Below, piece after piece: positions 52,284 to 64,000 of a stretch of DNA of 64,000 nt (the first letter of the stretch is position 1; each line of letters begins with the position of its first letter). The notes below the pieces were generated by a model. The model was given only the letters and a program-made list of their open reading frames with translations. It ran no database searches and was not told where the DNA came from. The DNA comes from Haematococcus lacustris (Eukaryota > Chlorophyta > Chlorophyceae > Chlamydomonadales > Haematococcaceae), in the NCBI GenBank assembly GCA_030144725.1, contig JASKMD010000018.1:3614026-3678025 (forward strand), in the 5' to 3' direction. Position numbers and translations under genes: made by a program.

Positions 52284-55200
52284 GCACCTCACCAACATAA
52301 TGAAGTGGGGCCCAGTGAACCCATTGATAGCCAAGATGAAGATGTTGGTGGGGGATTTAATGGGTGTGTAGGAGTATGGGGCACTGCCATATTACTTCCT
52401 AGGCAACGATGTCCCGTGATGAACAATGCCATGTCGTGTGTAACAATCCAGACACTCAGCTAGGATGAATGCGATGTTTACTTCATTCCCCATGCAGGTT
52501 CTAGTGTGACATGTGAAGTACTTTGTTTTTAAGCTGAGATCGTTCTTGATTCGGGGAGAAAGATGTAAGCAAACACTGCGCTTCTGCTCCAGCGTCCCCG
52601 TTACTGAACAAGTCTCTGACTCAACTAGGCTCGCCACTACCAAGAGTACGTGTGTAGCCTGCGTCTCCATTTGCAGCCACAACACCCAGTAGCTGCTTTC
52701 TAAGTCTGTAGCTGCTCTAGCCGCATACGCAACAGCTATTTAGCCCAGCCAGTTCAAAAACCCTAAAGTTGCAGCCATGCATACTGGGTACCTGGCTGTA
52801 CTGTAACATCGTGCAAACAGTTGAGCACCTTACCAGCACCATGAAGTGCCCTCTATCGTTATCTTATTACCTACCTACCTTTTTTACTGTGCTGACAAAG
52901 TTTTATAACACCAAACAGGTTCGTGTGCTGCAGTAGCGCCATTACCATCCAACTATACCACAGAGGTTTGGGCAGGCAACGATGCTATGTGATGCCGCTG
53001 CTTCTGGCTCATAGGGTCAGGGCATGCTGCATCGGAAACCAAACTGCCATGTCCCACACTGTCCGACACCAGGCTGGCTGCTTGGAGCGAGTGCACTGCC
53101 AGGGCATGGGTAGATGATGTAGGGAACCACCGCATATCCATTACATGCCATGCAAAACAAACTACCATGCTGAAATGCAGCTGGAGGATGATGCACAGCA
53201 CTACACGACTACTTAAACATGGACACATTGCACTACGCTGGGCAGAACACATTGAGCCACACATGCATGTATGTGCTCTCCACGTCGAGCTCGTTACATT
53301 CGATGCCGGTATCACGACCATGGCATCAGCTAGAGCAACAGCAGTCAGCGGTCTATACCCCCGACCTCAGTACTGCAATGTTCGCCGGCGATAGGTGCGA
53401 TAGGTGCCAACGTAGCAGGCCACATCATTCAGTCCACCATCGTTGTCAGCGGGAGCATATCTGTGCGAGCATCTGCTCTGCACCTCATATACAATTTGAG
53501 CGCCACAATCAGCAAGAGCATCAGCAGCCAGCAAGAAAATCAGCAAGAACAAGAACATCAGCTAGAGCAGCAGCAGCCAACGGTTCGAGTGCACACCCGA
53601 CTAGAGCACTGCCATGTTGGAAGGTCACCCACCTGACGGTGGTGCAGCCTGGGCTACCTTTGCCCGCTCCTGCCGCTACTTGCCCCATGTCTGCAACACC
53701 CATCTCAGCCCCCATGTGCTCCTGACGCTCCTGGTTGCTGATTGTTAGTTACTGATTGTTACCTGTGCGCCCGGTGCTCCTGGTCACTCATTGCTAGGCA
53801 CCCATACATCCCACCTTGCGAATCATATGTCACACATAGGTCACACTGCTGCGGCTGCCCCATCCCTGCCTAGCTCTATGCTGCCTACCCTAGCACCGCC
53901 AGGTGTCACGCTGCTGGTGCACGCTCCCCTCCCTGTCGCACGCTCAAGTGCACGCTAGCCCATGCTGCTGCCACTGCACCTGCTGCACACACTCACACAC
54001 ACATGTGGCACAGCCACCAGGTGAAAGCCACGTCACGGTTGCAGCGACCAGGCACATCCACACCCACCCACTGCTGGTGCTGCCTGTCCTTGTGGGCCCG
54101 AAGCACCAGCCTGGCATGGCTGCTGGTGCCAGTGCCCCATACACCTCCCCCCCCCCCCCCCCCCCCCCCAACCCCACCCCATGCTGCTGCTAGGGCAGCA
54201 GCCAAGATGCCAGTCAGGCCCACTGATGGGTCGCAGCCTGGCTGGCAGTGGCGTGGCAGTGGGGAGTGCACTGAAGGGCTGTCCGGGCACCAGCCAGGCG
54301 CGGGCATGCAGGTGAAGGGCCCACTCTCCACACACCCAGCAGGGGCTGGGTGCAGCAGCCACTCTTGCACTGCTCTGCTTCAGCTTCGCTCACCACCCAC
54401 TGACCCACTAACACACATCCAGAGAGACGATGACACACATCCAGAAATGTTTGTATAGAAAAGTGTGTACACCACGGCAGGGCCAGGGGCAGCAGCTTCC
54501 AGCGTGTTAGTGTGTGAGCGCCCTGCGCCGCTGCTCTGCTCGCCCATGCCCACACATGCACCACCACCCCTGCTGACCCCTCCTGGCAGGCTGGGTGGTA
54601 CTGGCACTAAGGCTGCACCCCAGCGCGCCGCCCTGGTGAGCCATCCTCTGCTCCACCCTGAGCTGAAGCAGGACCCTGGCCAGTGCCCCGGGGGGGGTGA
54701 GGCCCTGCTGCTGGAGCCATCCTGGGAGTGTAACCCGCATGGACCCGCACGGATGCAGTAGTTCAGGAAGAAAGCATTTAGCCATACTGAAGAAGACAGG
54801 AGCCAAGATGAGGCCAGCTGCTGTTGCCCTAGAGCCTCAGCTCCAGGAGCGCCAGGTGCTAAGGTATGTCAGCTGACCTCCTTGCGACACTGCCCCAGCA
54901 GCCCGGGCTGGAGCCGCCTTGGTCAACCTGGTCAGCTGGGGCCTCCCCTCTCTGCACCATACCTCCTCACCCCACCCCACCCTGCTCCTGGCCTAGGCAG
55001 GTTGGTGCAGAGCTGCTCATTTCCTGCCGATGTTTGCCCAGGCCTGCACGGAGGGTGGACACAGCAGCAGGTAGGCTGAGCAGTGAGGGGCGTGCAGGTC
55101 TAGCTCCACTACTCTAGCTCCACTACTCTAGACTAGATAGATGGGGTGAGGGCGGTGAGTGAGAGCAGTGAGGAGCAGTGAGTGAGGGGTGAGCAGGTGG

Positions 55201-55405
55201 GTCTGAGCACTCCCGCACATCAACACCTTGACCTGCAGCCTTGACCTGCTGGGTCACAGCACAACAGTCACACACACAGCCAGCCCAGCCAGCCCAGGGG
55301 ATGTCAACAGCTGGCCTTGACCCTGGCCTTGGACCCTGACCCTGACCCTGACCTGGTCTCACTCTGGGCCCCCGGCCCCGGCCCCTATTGGGTTCCAGCA
55401 CTGAC
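52284..55405. other. no gene recognised
   Basis: It contains a further degenerate copy of the U2 downstream flank at 52821-52850 (TTGAGCACCTTACCAGCACC) without a U2 body, and a poly-C run of about 24 bases at 54146-54169. A possible terminal exon of the silk-like gene lies at 55239 down to 55129 (minus; VKAAGQGVDVRECSDPPAHP, ending TAG). Other frames show no recognisable domain. Confidence 0.45.
54146..54169. repeat. poly-C run
   Basis: About 24 consecutive C residues (after ACACCT), liable to assembly or sequencing length error. Confidence 0.9.
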
Positions 55406-56725
55406 CTGGGCAATGGCCTGTGTCACAGCCTCCGAGCTGCCACTTGCTGCAGCCTGCGCCTCAGCAGTGCGCAGCACACTACTGTGCACCAGACACACAG
55501 CCGCAAGCCAGTCACAAGCCACAAGATGCTCCAACCCATGCAGCCCCAGAATCTCCAACCATCCCAACTACCCCCAACCACCCCCAGCAGGAGCACCAGC
55601 CTAGCCAGCCTAGCCAGCAGCAGCTACCAGCCACCTACCCAGCTGCCAAGCAGCTACCGAGACCCTACCTGGGCTAGGGCCTGGGAGAAGGCTTGAGCTG
55701 AGGCGCCGTCAACACCCGGGGCGGTGGCAAAGGCGGAGGACAGTGCTGACGCGGTGGCGCCGCCGCCAACAGCGCTAGCTTGGCTCAGTGCCTGCAGGGG
55801 CAGCCCAGCCCCAGGGACGTTAGCTATATCCAACACATAGCAGCCATGATAACTAGCATAGCTTGACGAGCTCAGTTCCTCACACCCACACAGCCTGACT
55901 ATTCGGCAGCCCCACACAGCCTCATTACTGGGCAGCCCCACACAGCCAGTTGTTTAGCCTAGGCCCAGTTTGTCAGGCGGGCCTCAGGTCAGGCCTGGAG
56001 ATGTAGCCTTGGGCCGCCCAGACCAGCCCCCTGAGGATCCCTGACCCCACAGCCATAGCCTCCGCATGCTGCCAGCCATGTACAGCGCACGTGCCCTTCA
56101 GGCATAGCCACCGAGCACAGCCAGACTCAGCAGGCAGGTGGAGGCAGGTGGGCAAGGCAGGCATAGGGTGGGCGGCAGGCATAGCCGGCAGGCATAGGGT
56201 GCAGGTGGAGGTAGGGCTGTGATGAGGTGGCTGTGGTAAGGGGCAGGTGCCCGGCAGCCAGCACAGCCTGAACCTGATGAGGCACGATGCAGGTGGAGGT
56301 AGTCACGGGCCGCCTCCTGCACCCCCCCCGCAACTCCTTAAGGCAGGCACACAGGGGGCAGGGGCATGTGTGTGGTCATGGGCTCCCCCTCACATTGGCC
56401 AAGGCGCCTGTGGTGCCTGTGACCTCTGCAGCGCTGGCGGCCTGAGCCAAGGCCTTACCCACCAGGGGGGCGTTGCCTGCAGGCAGCAGCAGCGGCAGCA
56501 GCAGCAGTGAAGACAGTAGCAGCAGCAGTGAAGACAGTAGCAGCAGCAGCAGTGAAGACAGCAGCAGCAGCAGCAGCAGTGAAGACAGCAGCAGCAGCAG
56601 CAGCAGTGAAGACAGCGGTAGCAGCAGCAGCAGTGAAGACAGCAGCAGCAGCAGCAGCAGCAGCAGTGAAGACAGCAGCAGCAGCAGCAGCACTGAAGAC
56701 AGCAGTAGCAGCAGCAGCAGTGAAG

Positions 56726-56760
<35 letters not shown>

Positions 56761-56890
56761 GAAGACAGGAGTAGCAGCAGCAGCAGTGAAGACAGCAGCA
56801 GCAGCAGCAGCAGTGAAGACAGCAGCAGCAGCAGCAGTGAAGACAGCAGCAGCAGCAGCAGCAGTGAAGACAGCAGCAGCAGCAGTGAAG

Positions 56891-56922
<32 letters not shown>

Positions 56923-56926
56923 GAAG

Positions 56927-56973
<47 letters not shown>

Positions 56974-57235
56974 GAAGACAGCAGCAGCAGCAGCAGCAGC
57001 AGCAGTGAAGACAGCAGCAGCAGCAGCAGCAGTGAAGACAGCGGTAGCAGCAGCAGCAGTGAAGACAGCAGCAGCAGCAGCAGCAGTGAAGACAGCAGCA
57101 GCAGCAGCAGCAGCAGCAGTGAAGACAGCAGTAGCAGCAGCAGCAGTGAAGACAGCAGCAGCAGCAGCAGCAGCAGTGAAGACAGCAGCAGCAGCAGCAG
57201 CACTGAAGACAGCAGTAGCAGCAGCAGCAGTGAAG

Positions 57236-57270
<35 letters not shown>

Positions 57271-59025
57271 GAAGACAGGAGTAGCAGCAGCAGCAGTGAA
57301 GACAGCAGCAGCAGCAGCAGCAGCAGTGAAGACAGCAGCAGCAGCAGCAGTGAAGACAGCAGCAGCAGCAGCAGCAGTGAAGACAGCAGCAGCAGCAGCA
57401 GCAGCAGCGAAGACAGCAGCAACAGCAGCAGCAGCAGCAGCAGCAGCGAAGACAGCAGCAGGGGCGGCAGCGGCGGCAGCGGCGGCAACGGTGTGTTGGC
57501 GTGTCGGTAGCACCCACATGATGAACGGGGGAGGGGGTGCAGGTCAGGTGTTAGGGGGGGGTCAGCAGGGCTGTCACGATGGGGGGTGAGGTCAGGGGGT
57601 CAGGCTTCCCCGTAAATTCACCCAGCAGCCAGCCCTTCCCTAGCAGCCCTGCTCGCATTGCCCCTGGCCTGCTCCCCTCCCTGCCTCTCCGCCTCCCTGC
57701 CCTCCTGCCCTGTCCCCCTCACGCACCTCCTGCTGCCCCCGCTGCCAGGGCCTGCACCACAGCAGCAACAGCAGCAACAAGTGGGCAGCAAAGAGCGCGG
57801 GCAGGGAGGGGGCTGAGGCAGGGGCATGGAGGGGGAAGAGGACAGGCGAGGAGGGGACGATGAGGGGGCAAGCCTGCGGGCCAGCCTGCTCCTTCCAGCC
57901 CTGCCTGCTGCTCACCTGGGCCGCCGCCGTAGCGCTGGCGCTGGCATTGCCACCTGGTGCTGCAGCCTGCGCGGCCGCCTGGGCCACTGCCTCAGCCACG
58001 GCCGTCGCGTTGCCTGACGCTAGACCAGATGCCACACCTGCGGGCGCAGCCAGGTCACACCCACATCAGCGGGTCACACCACACCAGGTCACACCTGGTC
58101 AGGGCACATTGCACCTGGTCACACCTTCCACTCAACTGATAACTGCCCAGCCAGCCCACGCAGGCTCCCTGTGAGACAGCTGGTGGAGCAGGCCACCCCA
58201 GGCCCTCATCAGCCAGCCTGCCTCCGACCCAAGGCCAGGCCAGGCCAGGGCAGCGGCCAGGGCCCGCACCGGACCTCACCCCCCATGCTCCTGTTCGCCC
58301 TTGCCCGCCCCAGCCCCCAAGCCGCCCAGGGCGCTGCCTGCCGGTCCCTCCCTGCCCCCCCTCCCAGCCTGACCCACCAGTGACAGCAGGCAGGGCGCTG
58401 GCAGGGGCGTTGACGGGCACGGCCACTGGGCTGCCTGCGGCTGTGCCAGTCGGGGGGCTGGCTGCAGGGCAGCTGCAGACTGGGCAGCCGGCCGGGGCGG
58501 GGGTGAGGGTGGGGGTGGCAGGGGTGAGGGTGGCAGGGGTGGGGGTGGCAGGGGTGGGGGGTAGCAGGGGTAGGGGTGGCAGGGGTGGGGGTGGCAGGGG
58601 TGGGGATCGCTGCTGGGGTAGGGGTGGGGTTGGGGGTGGGGGTACCTGCTGGGGTGCCGGCAGTGCCTCCCGTGAGGTCCATGGTAGGCGGGGGGGGGGG
58701 GAGGGGGGAGGGGGCTGGCCACAGGGGGTGGGGGAGGGGGGAGGGTGGGGGGTGGGGGAGGGGGGAGGACAGGGGGTGGGGGAGGAGGGAGGGTGGGGGG
58801 TGGGGGTGGTGGGAGGGTGGGGGGTGGGGGTGGAGGGAGGGTGGGGGGTGGAGGTGGAGGAGAAGCGGGAGGGGGAGGGGGCGGAGGGGGAGAGGGCACT
58901 GGGGCAGGGGTGGGGGCTGGGGTAAGGGGGCTGGGGGCTGCGGCAGCGGGGCTGGGTGGTGTTGACGTCAAGGCGCTGCTCACGGCCTGAGCCTGAATAC
59001 ACACACATGGCCAGGCAGGCAAAAC

Positions 59026-59062
<37 letters not shown>

Positions 59063-60274
59063 GGTAGTCATACCGGTAAGGGCATCAGAAAGATGGGTCC
59101 ATACTCAGGTCATTGTCCCTGCTCCTGCTGACTGCTGTTGCTACTACTGCTACTGCTGCTGCTGCTGCTGCTGCCGCTGCATGGCTTCAGGCCACTTTTG
59201 CTGCTATTGTCGAGAGGCATGGTATTGTTTGGCATGCCTCGCTCGTGCCTGCTACTGTGCTTTCCCTCCCTGATGCCCCTGATGGTGGTGTTGTCCTGGT
59301 TGTTGTTGTGATAGGTGTGCAGGGCTGGGCCAGGCAGACCCCCTCCTGCCCCCTTGTTCTGCTGCTCCCCTCTCACCCACCCTGACCTCCACCTCGCTAG
59401 CCCTGCCTGCTGCATACAGCGCATGCCATCAGCCCGCTGCCCTACCCACCCCTTCCTAGGTCCTAGACCCTTGCCACAACTCCCAGCAGCTCTACACAGC
59501 ATTTTGTTATATATATTATTATTGTATTGATATTTATTACACAGCATTGTATTAATATTATGTTTTTTGTTTAGACGTTAGTCTAGCTCTACACAGCACT
59601 ACACAGCTCTACCGCAGCAGGTTGCTGCTACAGCTGCTGGTGAGGCATGGCCCACCCCAAGGTACACCCCACCTGAGCCTCAGCCCCCAGCCAGCCCACA
59701 GCAGCCCACACCAGCTCCCATCAAGACCCACCCCCAAGCTGACCCACCCACTCCCCCAGCCCCCCCTCCCCTGGTCCTGGATGCTTGCCAAAGCCCCCAG
59801 CAGCCCCCAGCAGCCCCCAGCAGCCCCCACCTGGGCCTGTGCAAGCGCTTGGCTGAAGGCTAGCCCCTGGCCCTGAGCCACGGCCTGCGCTTGAGCCTCT
59901 ACACAGGCAGGCAGGCAAGCAGGGGGGCAGGGGGCCACCATGAACATGTGAGCATGGACCGACTAACCACAACCTATTCCACCTCACCTCACCCCGCCCT
60001 GCCCTTACCCGCATCCAAGAACGAGCATGGAGTCCCCGCCCTGACCTGCCCCCTCGCCACCCCCCGCCCTGATATGGCACCCCTGGCCCTCACACGCCCC
60101 CACCGCCGCCCCGTCCCACCGCCGCCCCACTCACGCGCCAGCACCTGGCCTATGGCTCCCAGGCCTTGGTTGTTGATGGCTGAGGCGAGTCCGCTAGCGA
60201 AGGCGGTGGCCGAGGCCCCCCCTGCGACCGCACCCATGGCAGGTCAGGCCGTCTCCACCCCCCCGTGCAGGTGT

Positions 60275-60309
<35 letters not shown>

Positions 60310-60541
60310 TTCACTGCTGCTGCCGCTGCTGCTTCATGGCTTGTGGGGTCAGGCCACTGCTGCAGCTGCAGCTGGGAGGCATGGCAGTGTGGGTCACGGT
60401 GGACCTCCCTCTCACCTTTGGCCACAGCGCTGACCACAGCTTGTGCTGCAGCAGTGGCCTGACCCTGCAAGCCATGCAACGGACGCAGCAGCGGCAGCAG
60501 CAGTGAAGACAGCAGCAGCAGCAGCAGCAGCAGCAGTAAGG

Positions 60542-60573
<32 letters not shown>

Positions 60574-60652
60574 GAAGACGGCAGCGGCAGCAGCAGCAGT
60601 GAAGACAGCAGTAGCATCAGCAGTGGAGACAGCAGTAGCAGCAGCAGTGAAG

Positions 60653-60684
<32 letters not shown>

Positions 60685-60709
60685 GAAGGCAGCAGCAGCA
60701 GCAGTGAAG

Positions 60710-60742
<33 letters not shown>

Positions 60743-62049
60743 GTGCAGGCAGGCAAGGCTGCAGACGCACTGCAGTCCACTCTGGCTCTTGTCACCTGAG
60801 CCTGGGCCTGGGCTAAGGCCGCGGCAATGACCTTGGCCACAGAGCTGGGGTTGGAGGCGTAAGCACGGGCCAGGGCGTCAGACACGGCTGAGGCACTACC
60901 TGTACAGGGGAAGGGTGAGGGCAGGGGCAGGGGCAGGGCCAGCTTCCATACAGCTGCCCTCTAGTAGCAATGGGGAGGAGGGGAAATATAGAAGGGGAGG
61001 GTCGTAGGTAGGGGTAGGGGAGGAGGGAGGGAGCTAGAGGGGAAGGAGGAGGCTGGGAGGTTGTACTGGATGATGTGATTGGCCTTGGCAGGCATGAAGC
61101 CCTGGTTTGGGGTTCAAACCCAGGTCTGGTGGCACTCCCTGGGGTCACTGCACTGCCTCACCTCCTCCTGCACTCAAGGCGGTGGCAACCGCTTGCGCCG
61201 TGACAGTTGCACTTCCTCCATCCTGCTCAGCACAATACACCATGTAGTGCACCATGCAAACTGGCTAGCGGCCCACTGGCTGTGTAATCATCTGGTGTGG
61301 GAGATGTGTTGTGGTGTTGGGGGAGCTGGGTATGCTGCTGCTCGGCCTCGTAGGCCACATACCGCCGCAGCGGCTTGGGCTAGGGCTTGGGCCGCCGCGG
61401 CGGCGGCTCCCGGTCCCGAGGCTTGCGCCTGCGGACAACGTGTGTCACGCCGCCCGCGGTGCGAAGAGGTTTCGCATCATGAAGGCACGAGGTCGAAACA
61501 CGCGCAGCGCCGCGGGGCAAACAGGCGTGAGCTGTTGTCCCCGCTCCCGGCCTCTTTTACGCGTCGTGCGACTTGCTACACTCGGAGCGTCGTGCGACTT
61601 GCTACACTAGGAGCGGGGTGTCTGACACGCAGGCAGTAGGCTTGGTATATTCCCGTGACAATGTCCTGCAGCTTTTCCAAACCTGGGCGGCAGCACTAGC
61701 TAGCGCAGAGCCATTGCCGGACGCAATAGCCTGCGCCACGGCAGTTGCTTGCGCCGAGGCCTGCAGCAGTGCTCGCCTGGGCCCTGGCTGCCCGTGTGCA
61801 CCTACGGCAGGGCGGCGGCAGGTCGCTTGAAGGGGGGGCTTACAGACAAGCCAGAGCGACAGTGCTGGCTAGGGGACGAAGCAGAGCTGCCGAGGCGCAA
61901 GGTGGGGCGAGCTCGCTGGTTGCGGCAAGCGCGCTCGTAACCCGCCGGCTGTGCTAGCTGATCTGTAACACTTGTGCTGACGTACCCGCTCCATTGAGCA
62001 TCAGACCGGCTGTGACCAGCGTTGCCAGCAGCCATCGCAAGGGCGCCAT
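55406..62049 (-). CDS. secreted silk-like Ala/Gln/Ser-rich protein with polyproline block
   Basis: Fifteen exons in perfect phase (62049-61972, 61760-61683, 61428-61363, 61222-61162, 60899-60796, 60464-60416, 60221-60135, 59898-59831, 58992-58646, 58472-58378, 58037-57916, 57751-57727, 56476-56394, 55791-55669, 55459-55406) encode 480 residues without a stop. The N-terminus is a signal peptide (MAPLRWLLATLVTAGLML). Nearly every exon is one variant of an amphipathic Ala-rich repeat, for example AVAQAIASGNGSALASAAAQ, VSDALARAYASNPSSVAKVI, ATAFASGLASAINNQGLGAI and AFATAPGVDGASAQAFSQAL. Exon 9 adds a Ser/Pro block (PPPPPPTLPPPPPP repeats), likely hydroxyproline-glycosylated as in algal wall proteins (inference). 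The alternation of AxAxA, GxG and Gln/Ser resembles spidroin repeats in style. No known domain, transmembrane segment or anchor is seen. The 3' end is not fixed. Confidence 0.78.
56481..57458. repeat. (AGC)n array with GTGAAGAC interruptions
   Basis: Nearly 1 kb of AGC runs of 4-14 units separated by AGTGAAGAC, in the silk-like gene's intron between exons 12 and 13. Higher-order duplication is visible: the order of variants around 56700-56770 recurs at about 57190-57290. It yields long artefactual Ser/Glu/Asp, Ala/Val/Lys/Thr, Leu and Cys frames. Confidence 0.95.
59025..59060. repeat. (AGC)n microsatellite
   Basis: About 12 units in the silk-like gene's intron between exons 8 and 9. A shorter CTG run lies at 59152-59178. 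Confidence 0.9.
60485..60745. repeat. (AGC)n array with GTGAAGAC interruptions, second copy
   Basis: Same AGC plus AGTGAAGAC structure as 56481-57458, in a different intron (between exons 5 and 6) of the same gene. A short related CTG tract is at 60280-60335. Confidence 0.95.
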
Positions 62050-62516
62050 GTCGATACTTACTTCACCGACCAGCCGACGAGTTGTCAGATGCTGCTTAAG
62101 CCTTTACAGTGTGGTGCTCCAGCGTAGACGCAGTTTTTGCAATCACAGGTCACTCCTCTTAGCTGGGTCACGCTCCCGCCGGGCTCCCGTGGCCGCCAAT
62201 ACAAATCTATAATGTAATACGGCGAAGAAGTACTGCCTGGGCGACGCGCTGTGGTTGAGATGAAACAAGACGGCATAGCATAACACCGAGCTTAAACCAT
62301 GATCCGACATTGCCTTTGCTCGTAGGTGATGCAGGAGCTTCAATCCTGCTAGAAACCAGACGAACATGACTCAATCAACATGGAACACCATGTCTGACTG
62401 TGGGTAATCACTTAGCTACAATCAAACTGAAGTGTCCTCGGTCGCACACTTGATGACCACAACACCGGTGGCACCTTTCCCCTAGACCACTGGGCACCTC
62501 ATTAAAGCGTATAAGG
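62050..62516. other. upstream region of the silk-like gene
   Basis: Presumed promoter of the silk-like gene (minus strand). AT content is higher than in the gene. No TATA box or known element is assigned. Confidence 0.45.
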
Positions 62517-62808
62517 CTAACAGCCTGTGTGAACTACTAGGCCGTAAGGAATGTTGTGGGCCCGACCATCAATGCCCCGCCGGTACTCTGCAGCCCGGTG
62601 CAACCTCTGCCTGCCCTTGGGCAACCGTTCATTGACCAGCTTGAAGCCCTGCTGGTACTCCTTGCCCTGCAGGTACTCCTCTCCAGCCCCCTTGTCCCAC
62701 ACAATGCGGGGACACACAACGCGGGGGCGGCCCTTTACCTGACGCCTCTTCGTTTCCCAGCCATTCCTGCGCTCCTGCCGTTGTTTCCCTTGAGGCGAGC
62801 GAGACGTT
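62517..62808 (-). CDS. unrecognised basic protein fragment
   Basis: An open minus-strand frame of nearly 100 codons ends with TAG. It includes QERRNGWETKRRQVKGRPRV, IVWDKGAGEEYLQGKEYQQG and FKLVNERLPKGRQRLHRAAE. The composition (Arg/Lys/Gln/Glu, few repeats) looks like real protein rather than low complexity. The start is not identified: no ATG in frame, and an acceptor-like TCCTGTAG precedes it near 62823. I suspect a fragment of a repeated transposon-borne protein but cannot name a family. Confidence 0.4.
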
Positions 62809-64000
62809 GCGATGGAACCTACAGGACTGACGTGTAATTACACATCGCGTAACTCACGTAGCAACCTTTCAATTTCTTTGCCGAGCCCTTCTATTGCTTG
62901 TCTGTGCCGTTCCGCTTCTTCTTAGCCATCACTTCGAGGCAATGAGCAATGCATCCCCATCAATAATGATGCTTCAAGATTTGCCTGAGTGATAATGATG
63001 CTGATGCCGGTGGTCCTCGCCATGGTCCTCCTTGCCAGGATACCGAGCCAGGATGGCCTGGGAGGTGGTGGATTGTAGGCCGGGCCAAGCGGTGTGCGGG
63101 GCGTAAGTGGAGCTGCAATGAGAGGGCTGCCTCCAGCTGCGACATGCGCCTCTGCTTGAGCACGTGGTTTTGCCTGCAGCTCGGTGAGGTCGGACATCGG
63201 GAGTATCCTAACGACCTGGCCTGTTGGGGGTATCCAATTTGCGGCAATTTAGGCTGGTCACGTGGCAGGCGCAGCTCACAAGGCTGGGGGACGTACACAA
63301 CCGAGCACTTTCGTTCCAGCCAACCGGAGACCACAAGGCACCCCGTTACGACCAACAGCTTGACGCATATGAGGCTAGCTGTTCAAACAGAAACCAACCT
63401 AGAGCATACCTGGCTAGTCCGGTGTTGCTGAAGGTTTGCAAGGGCTCAGCATGTGCCTCCCTGGCGACCTTCTCCAACTAGTGCAGCAATCTTTGGGTTG
63501 GAGGTCTGTCAGCCAGCCAGTGCAAGCTCTGTGGGGAGCACATAACAGCTTGCTCGATTACATCAGTTGCAGATACTACGAACAAAACCATAATCCACAC
63601 CCAACATCATAAAGAACAGTCGTAACCATTGAAAAGCTGGTCTGTACATGCCAAAACTCACCAGGCCCACACAAGATGACTCACTCGACACAGAGCACAG
63701 TTTGGAAGCACAGCTCATCAGCGCACACATCAAGACAAATCTGAGCACAACCTTAGAATCAGGGTATTGCACACTGATGTTGACAAAAGGTCACCTACAC
63801 AGGCTCACGCTTGGACACACCGCATGGTAGCATGTCATGAGCTACACTGGCACAGCTGGCACAGTGGGGCATTGAAGCACGCTAGGTAGCTGTGGGTCTA
63901 GCCCACAAAAGGTACTTCAGCGTCCTGTGACACTTCCTGTCGAGCCACACTCAACACAACCAGTCTCCATCTGCCTATGTTGGCAGGTTGCTGCGACCCC
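62809..64000. other. no gene recognised
   Basis: Mixed sequence to the window end with short frames on both strands, none with a recognisable domain. A gene extending in from beyond 64000 cannot be excluded. Confidence 0.45.

Noticed and set aside
56376..57589. Long Ser/Glu/Asp, Leu, Cys, Ala/Val/Phe or Ala/Val/Lys/Thr ORFs
   Set aside because: All are frames over the AGC/AGTGAAGAC array, which lies in an intron of the minus-strand silk-like gene.
58055..59071. Pro-rich minus-strand ORF of 338 codons
   Set aside because: It is a shadow in another frame of the polyproline exon 58992-58646 and its neighbours; only the latter keeps phase with flanking exons.
61100..61135. B-box-like GGGGTTCAAACCC as another tRNA/SINE
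   Set aside because: No A box upstream and the match is within a small palindrome (CCCTGG...CCAGG).

Overview
This is nuclear DNA of a eukaryote, most probably a chlorophycean green alga of the Chlamydomonadales. The evidence is a GC-rich sequence full of long micro- and minisatellites, protein genes cut into many short exons with GT-AG introns, spliceosomal U2 snRNA genes, a hydroxyproline-type Ser/Pro-rich wall-protein segment, and interstitial TTAGGG repeats. From memory (not checked), a decayed TnpB/Fanzor-like protein family present here resembles repeated predicted proteins of Haematococcus lacustris. Nothing looks bacterial: there are no operons, Shine-Dalgarno sites, CRISPR arrays or insertion sequences.

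Layout. 0-3.5 kb: a copia integrase relic and the 5' part of a tRNA pseudouridine synthase gene (minus). 3.9-7.2 kb: a single-thioredoxin-domain protein disulfide isomerase gene (minus, complete, 5 exons) between two relics of the TnpB/Fanzor-like family. 7.57-9.19 kb: a textbook TRIM, a miniature LTR retrotransposon with identical 175-bp LTRs and a 5-bp target duplication. 9.36 kb: U2 snRNA copy 1. 9.7-15.1 kb: decayed DNA-transposon sequence, including a 3.2-kb unit with 42-bp terminal inverted repeats. 15.36-22.4 kb: a complete 13-exon spastin-like AAA ATPase gene (minus, 521 aa) whose introns carry several different microsatellites, a tRNA-derived element and a hAT-type MITE that landed exactly on a splice acceptor. 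23.06-24.54 kb: a 1.5-kb (CCCG)n array. 24.8 kb: a diverged U2 copy 2.

25.36-34.79 kb: a young Ty3/gypsy retrotransposon with near-identical 411-bp LTRs. Its 2,557-residue reading frame carries a zinc knuckle, two aspartic-protease motifs, reverse transcriptase, RNase H, a DNMT3-like cytosine-5 DNA methyltransferase domain, integrase and a PHD finger. This is the most notable object in the window.

35.2-41.2 kb: repeats on repeats. There is a 2-kb insertion flanked by 19-bp direct repeats, a direct/inverted composite repeat, and a 0.94-kb-arm palindrome of a retrotransposon gag region. One palindrome arm has been hit by a 1.3-kb TIR transposon, and the other arm preserves the empty site. 42.3-47.3 kb: a 13-exon SET-domain methyltransferase gene (plus, 387 aa). 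47.9-49.6 kb: an F-box-like/leucine-rich gene, a broken piece of which sits in the last SET intron. 52.1 kb: U2 copy 3. 55.4-62.05 kb: a secreted silk-like Ala/Gln/Ser-rich protein with a central polyproline block (minus, at least 15 exons).

The host genes (tRNA modification, ER thiol chemistry, microtubule severing, lysine methylation, extracellular matrix, splicing RNA) show no shared pathway. The common theme is that they are interleaved with, and partly interrupted by, mobile elements and satellite expansions. Exon models were built by hand from splice signals and reading-frame phase; no alignment or transcript data were available.
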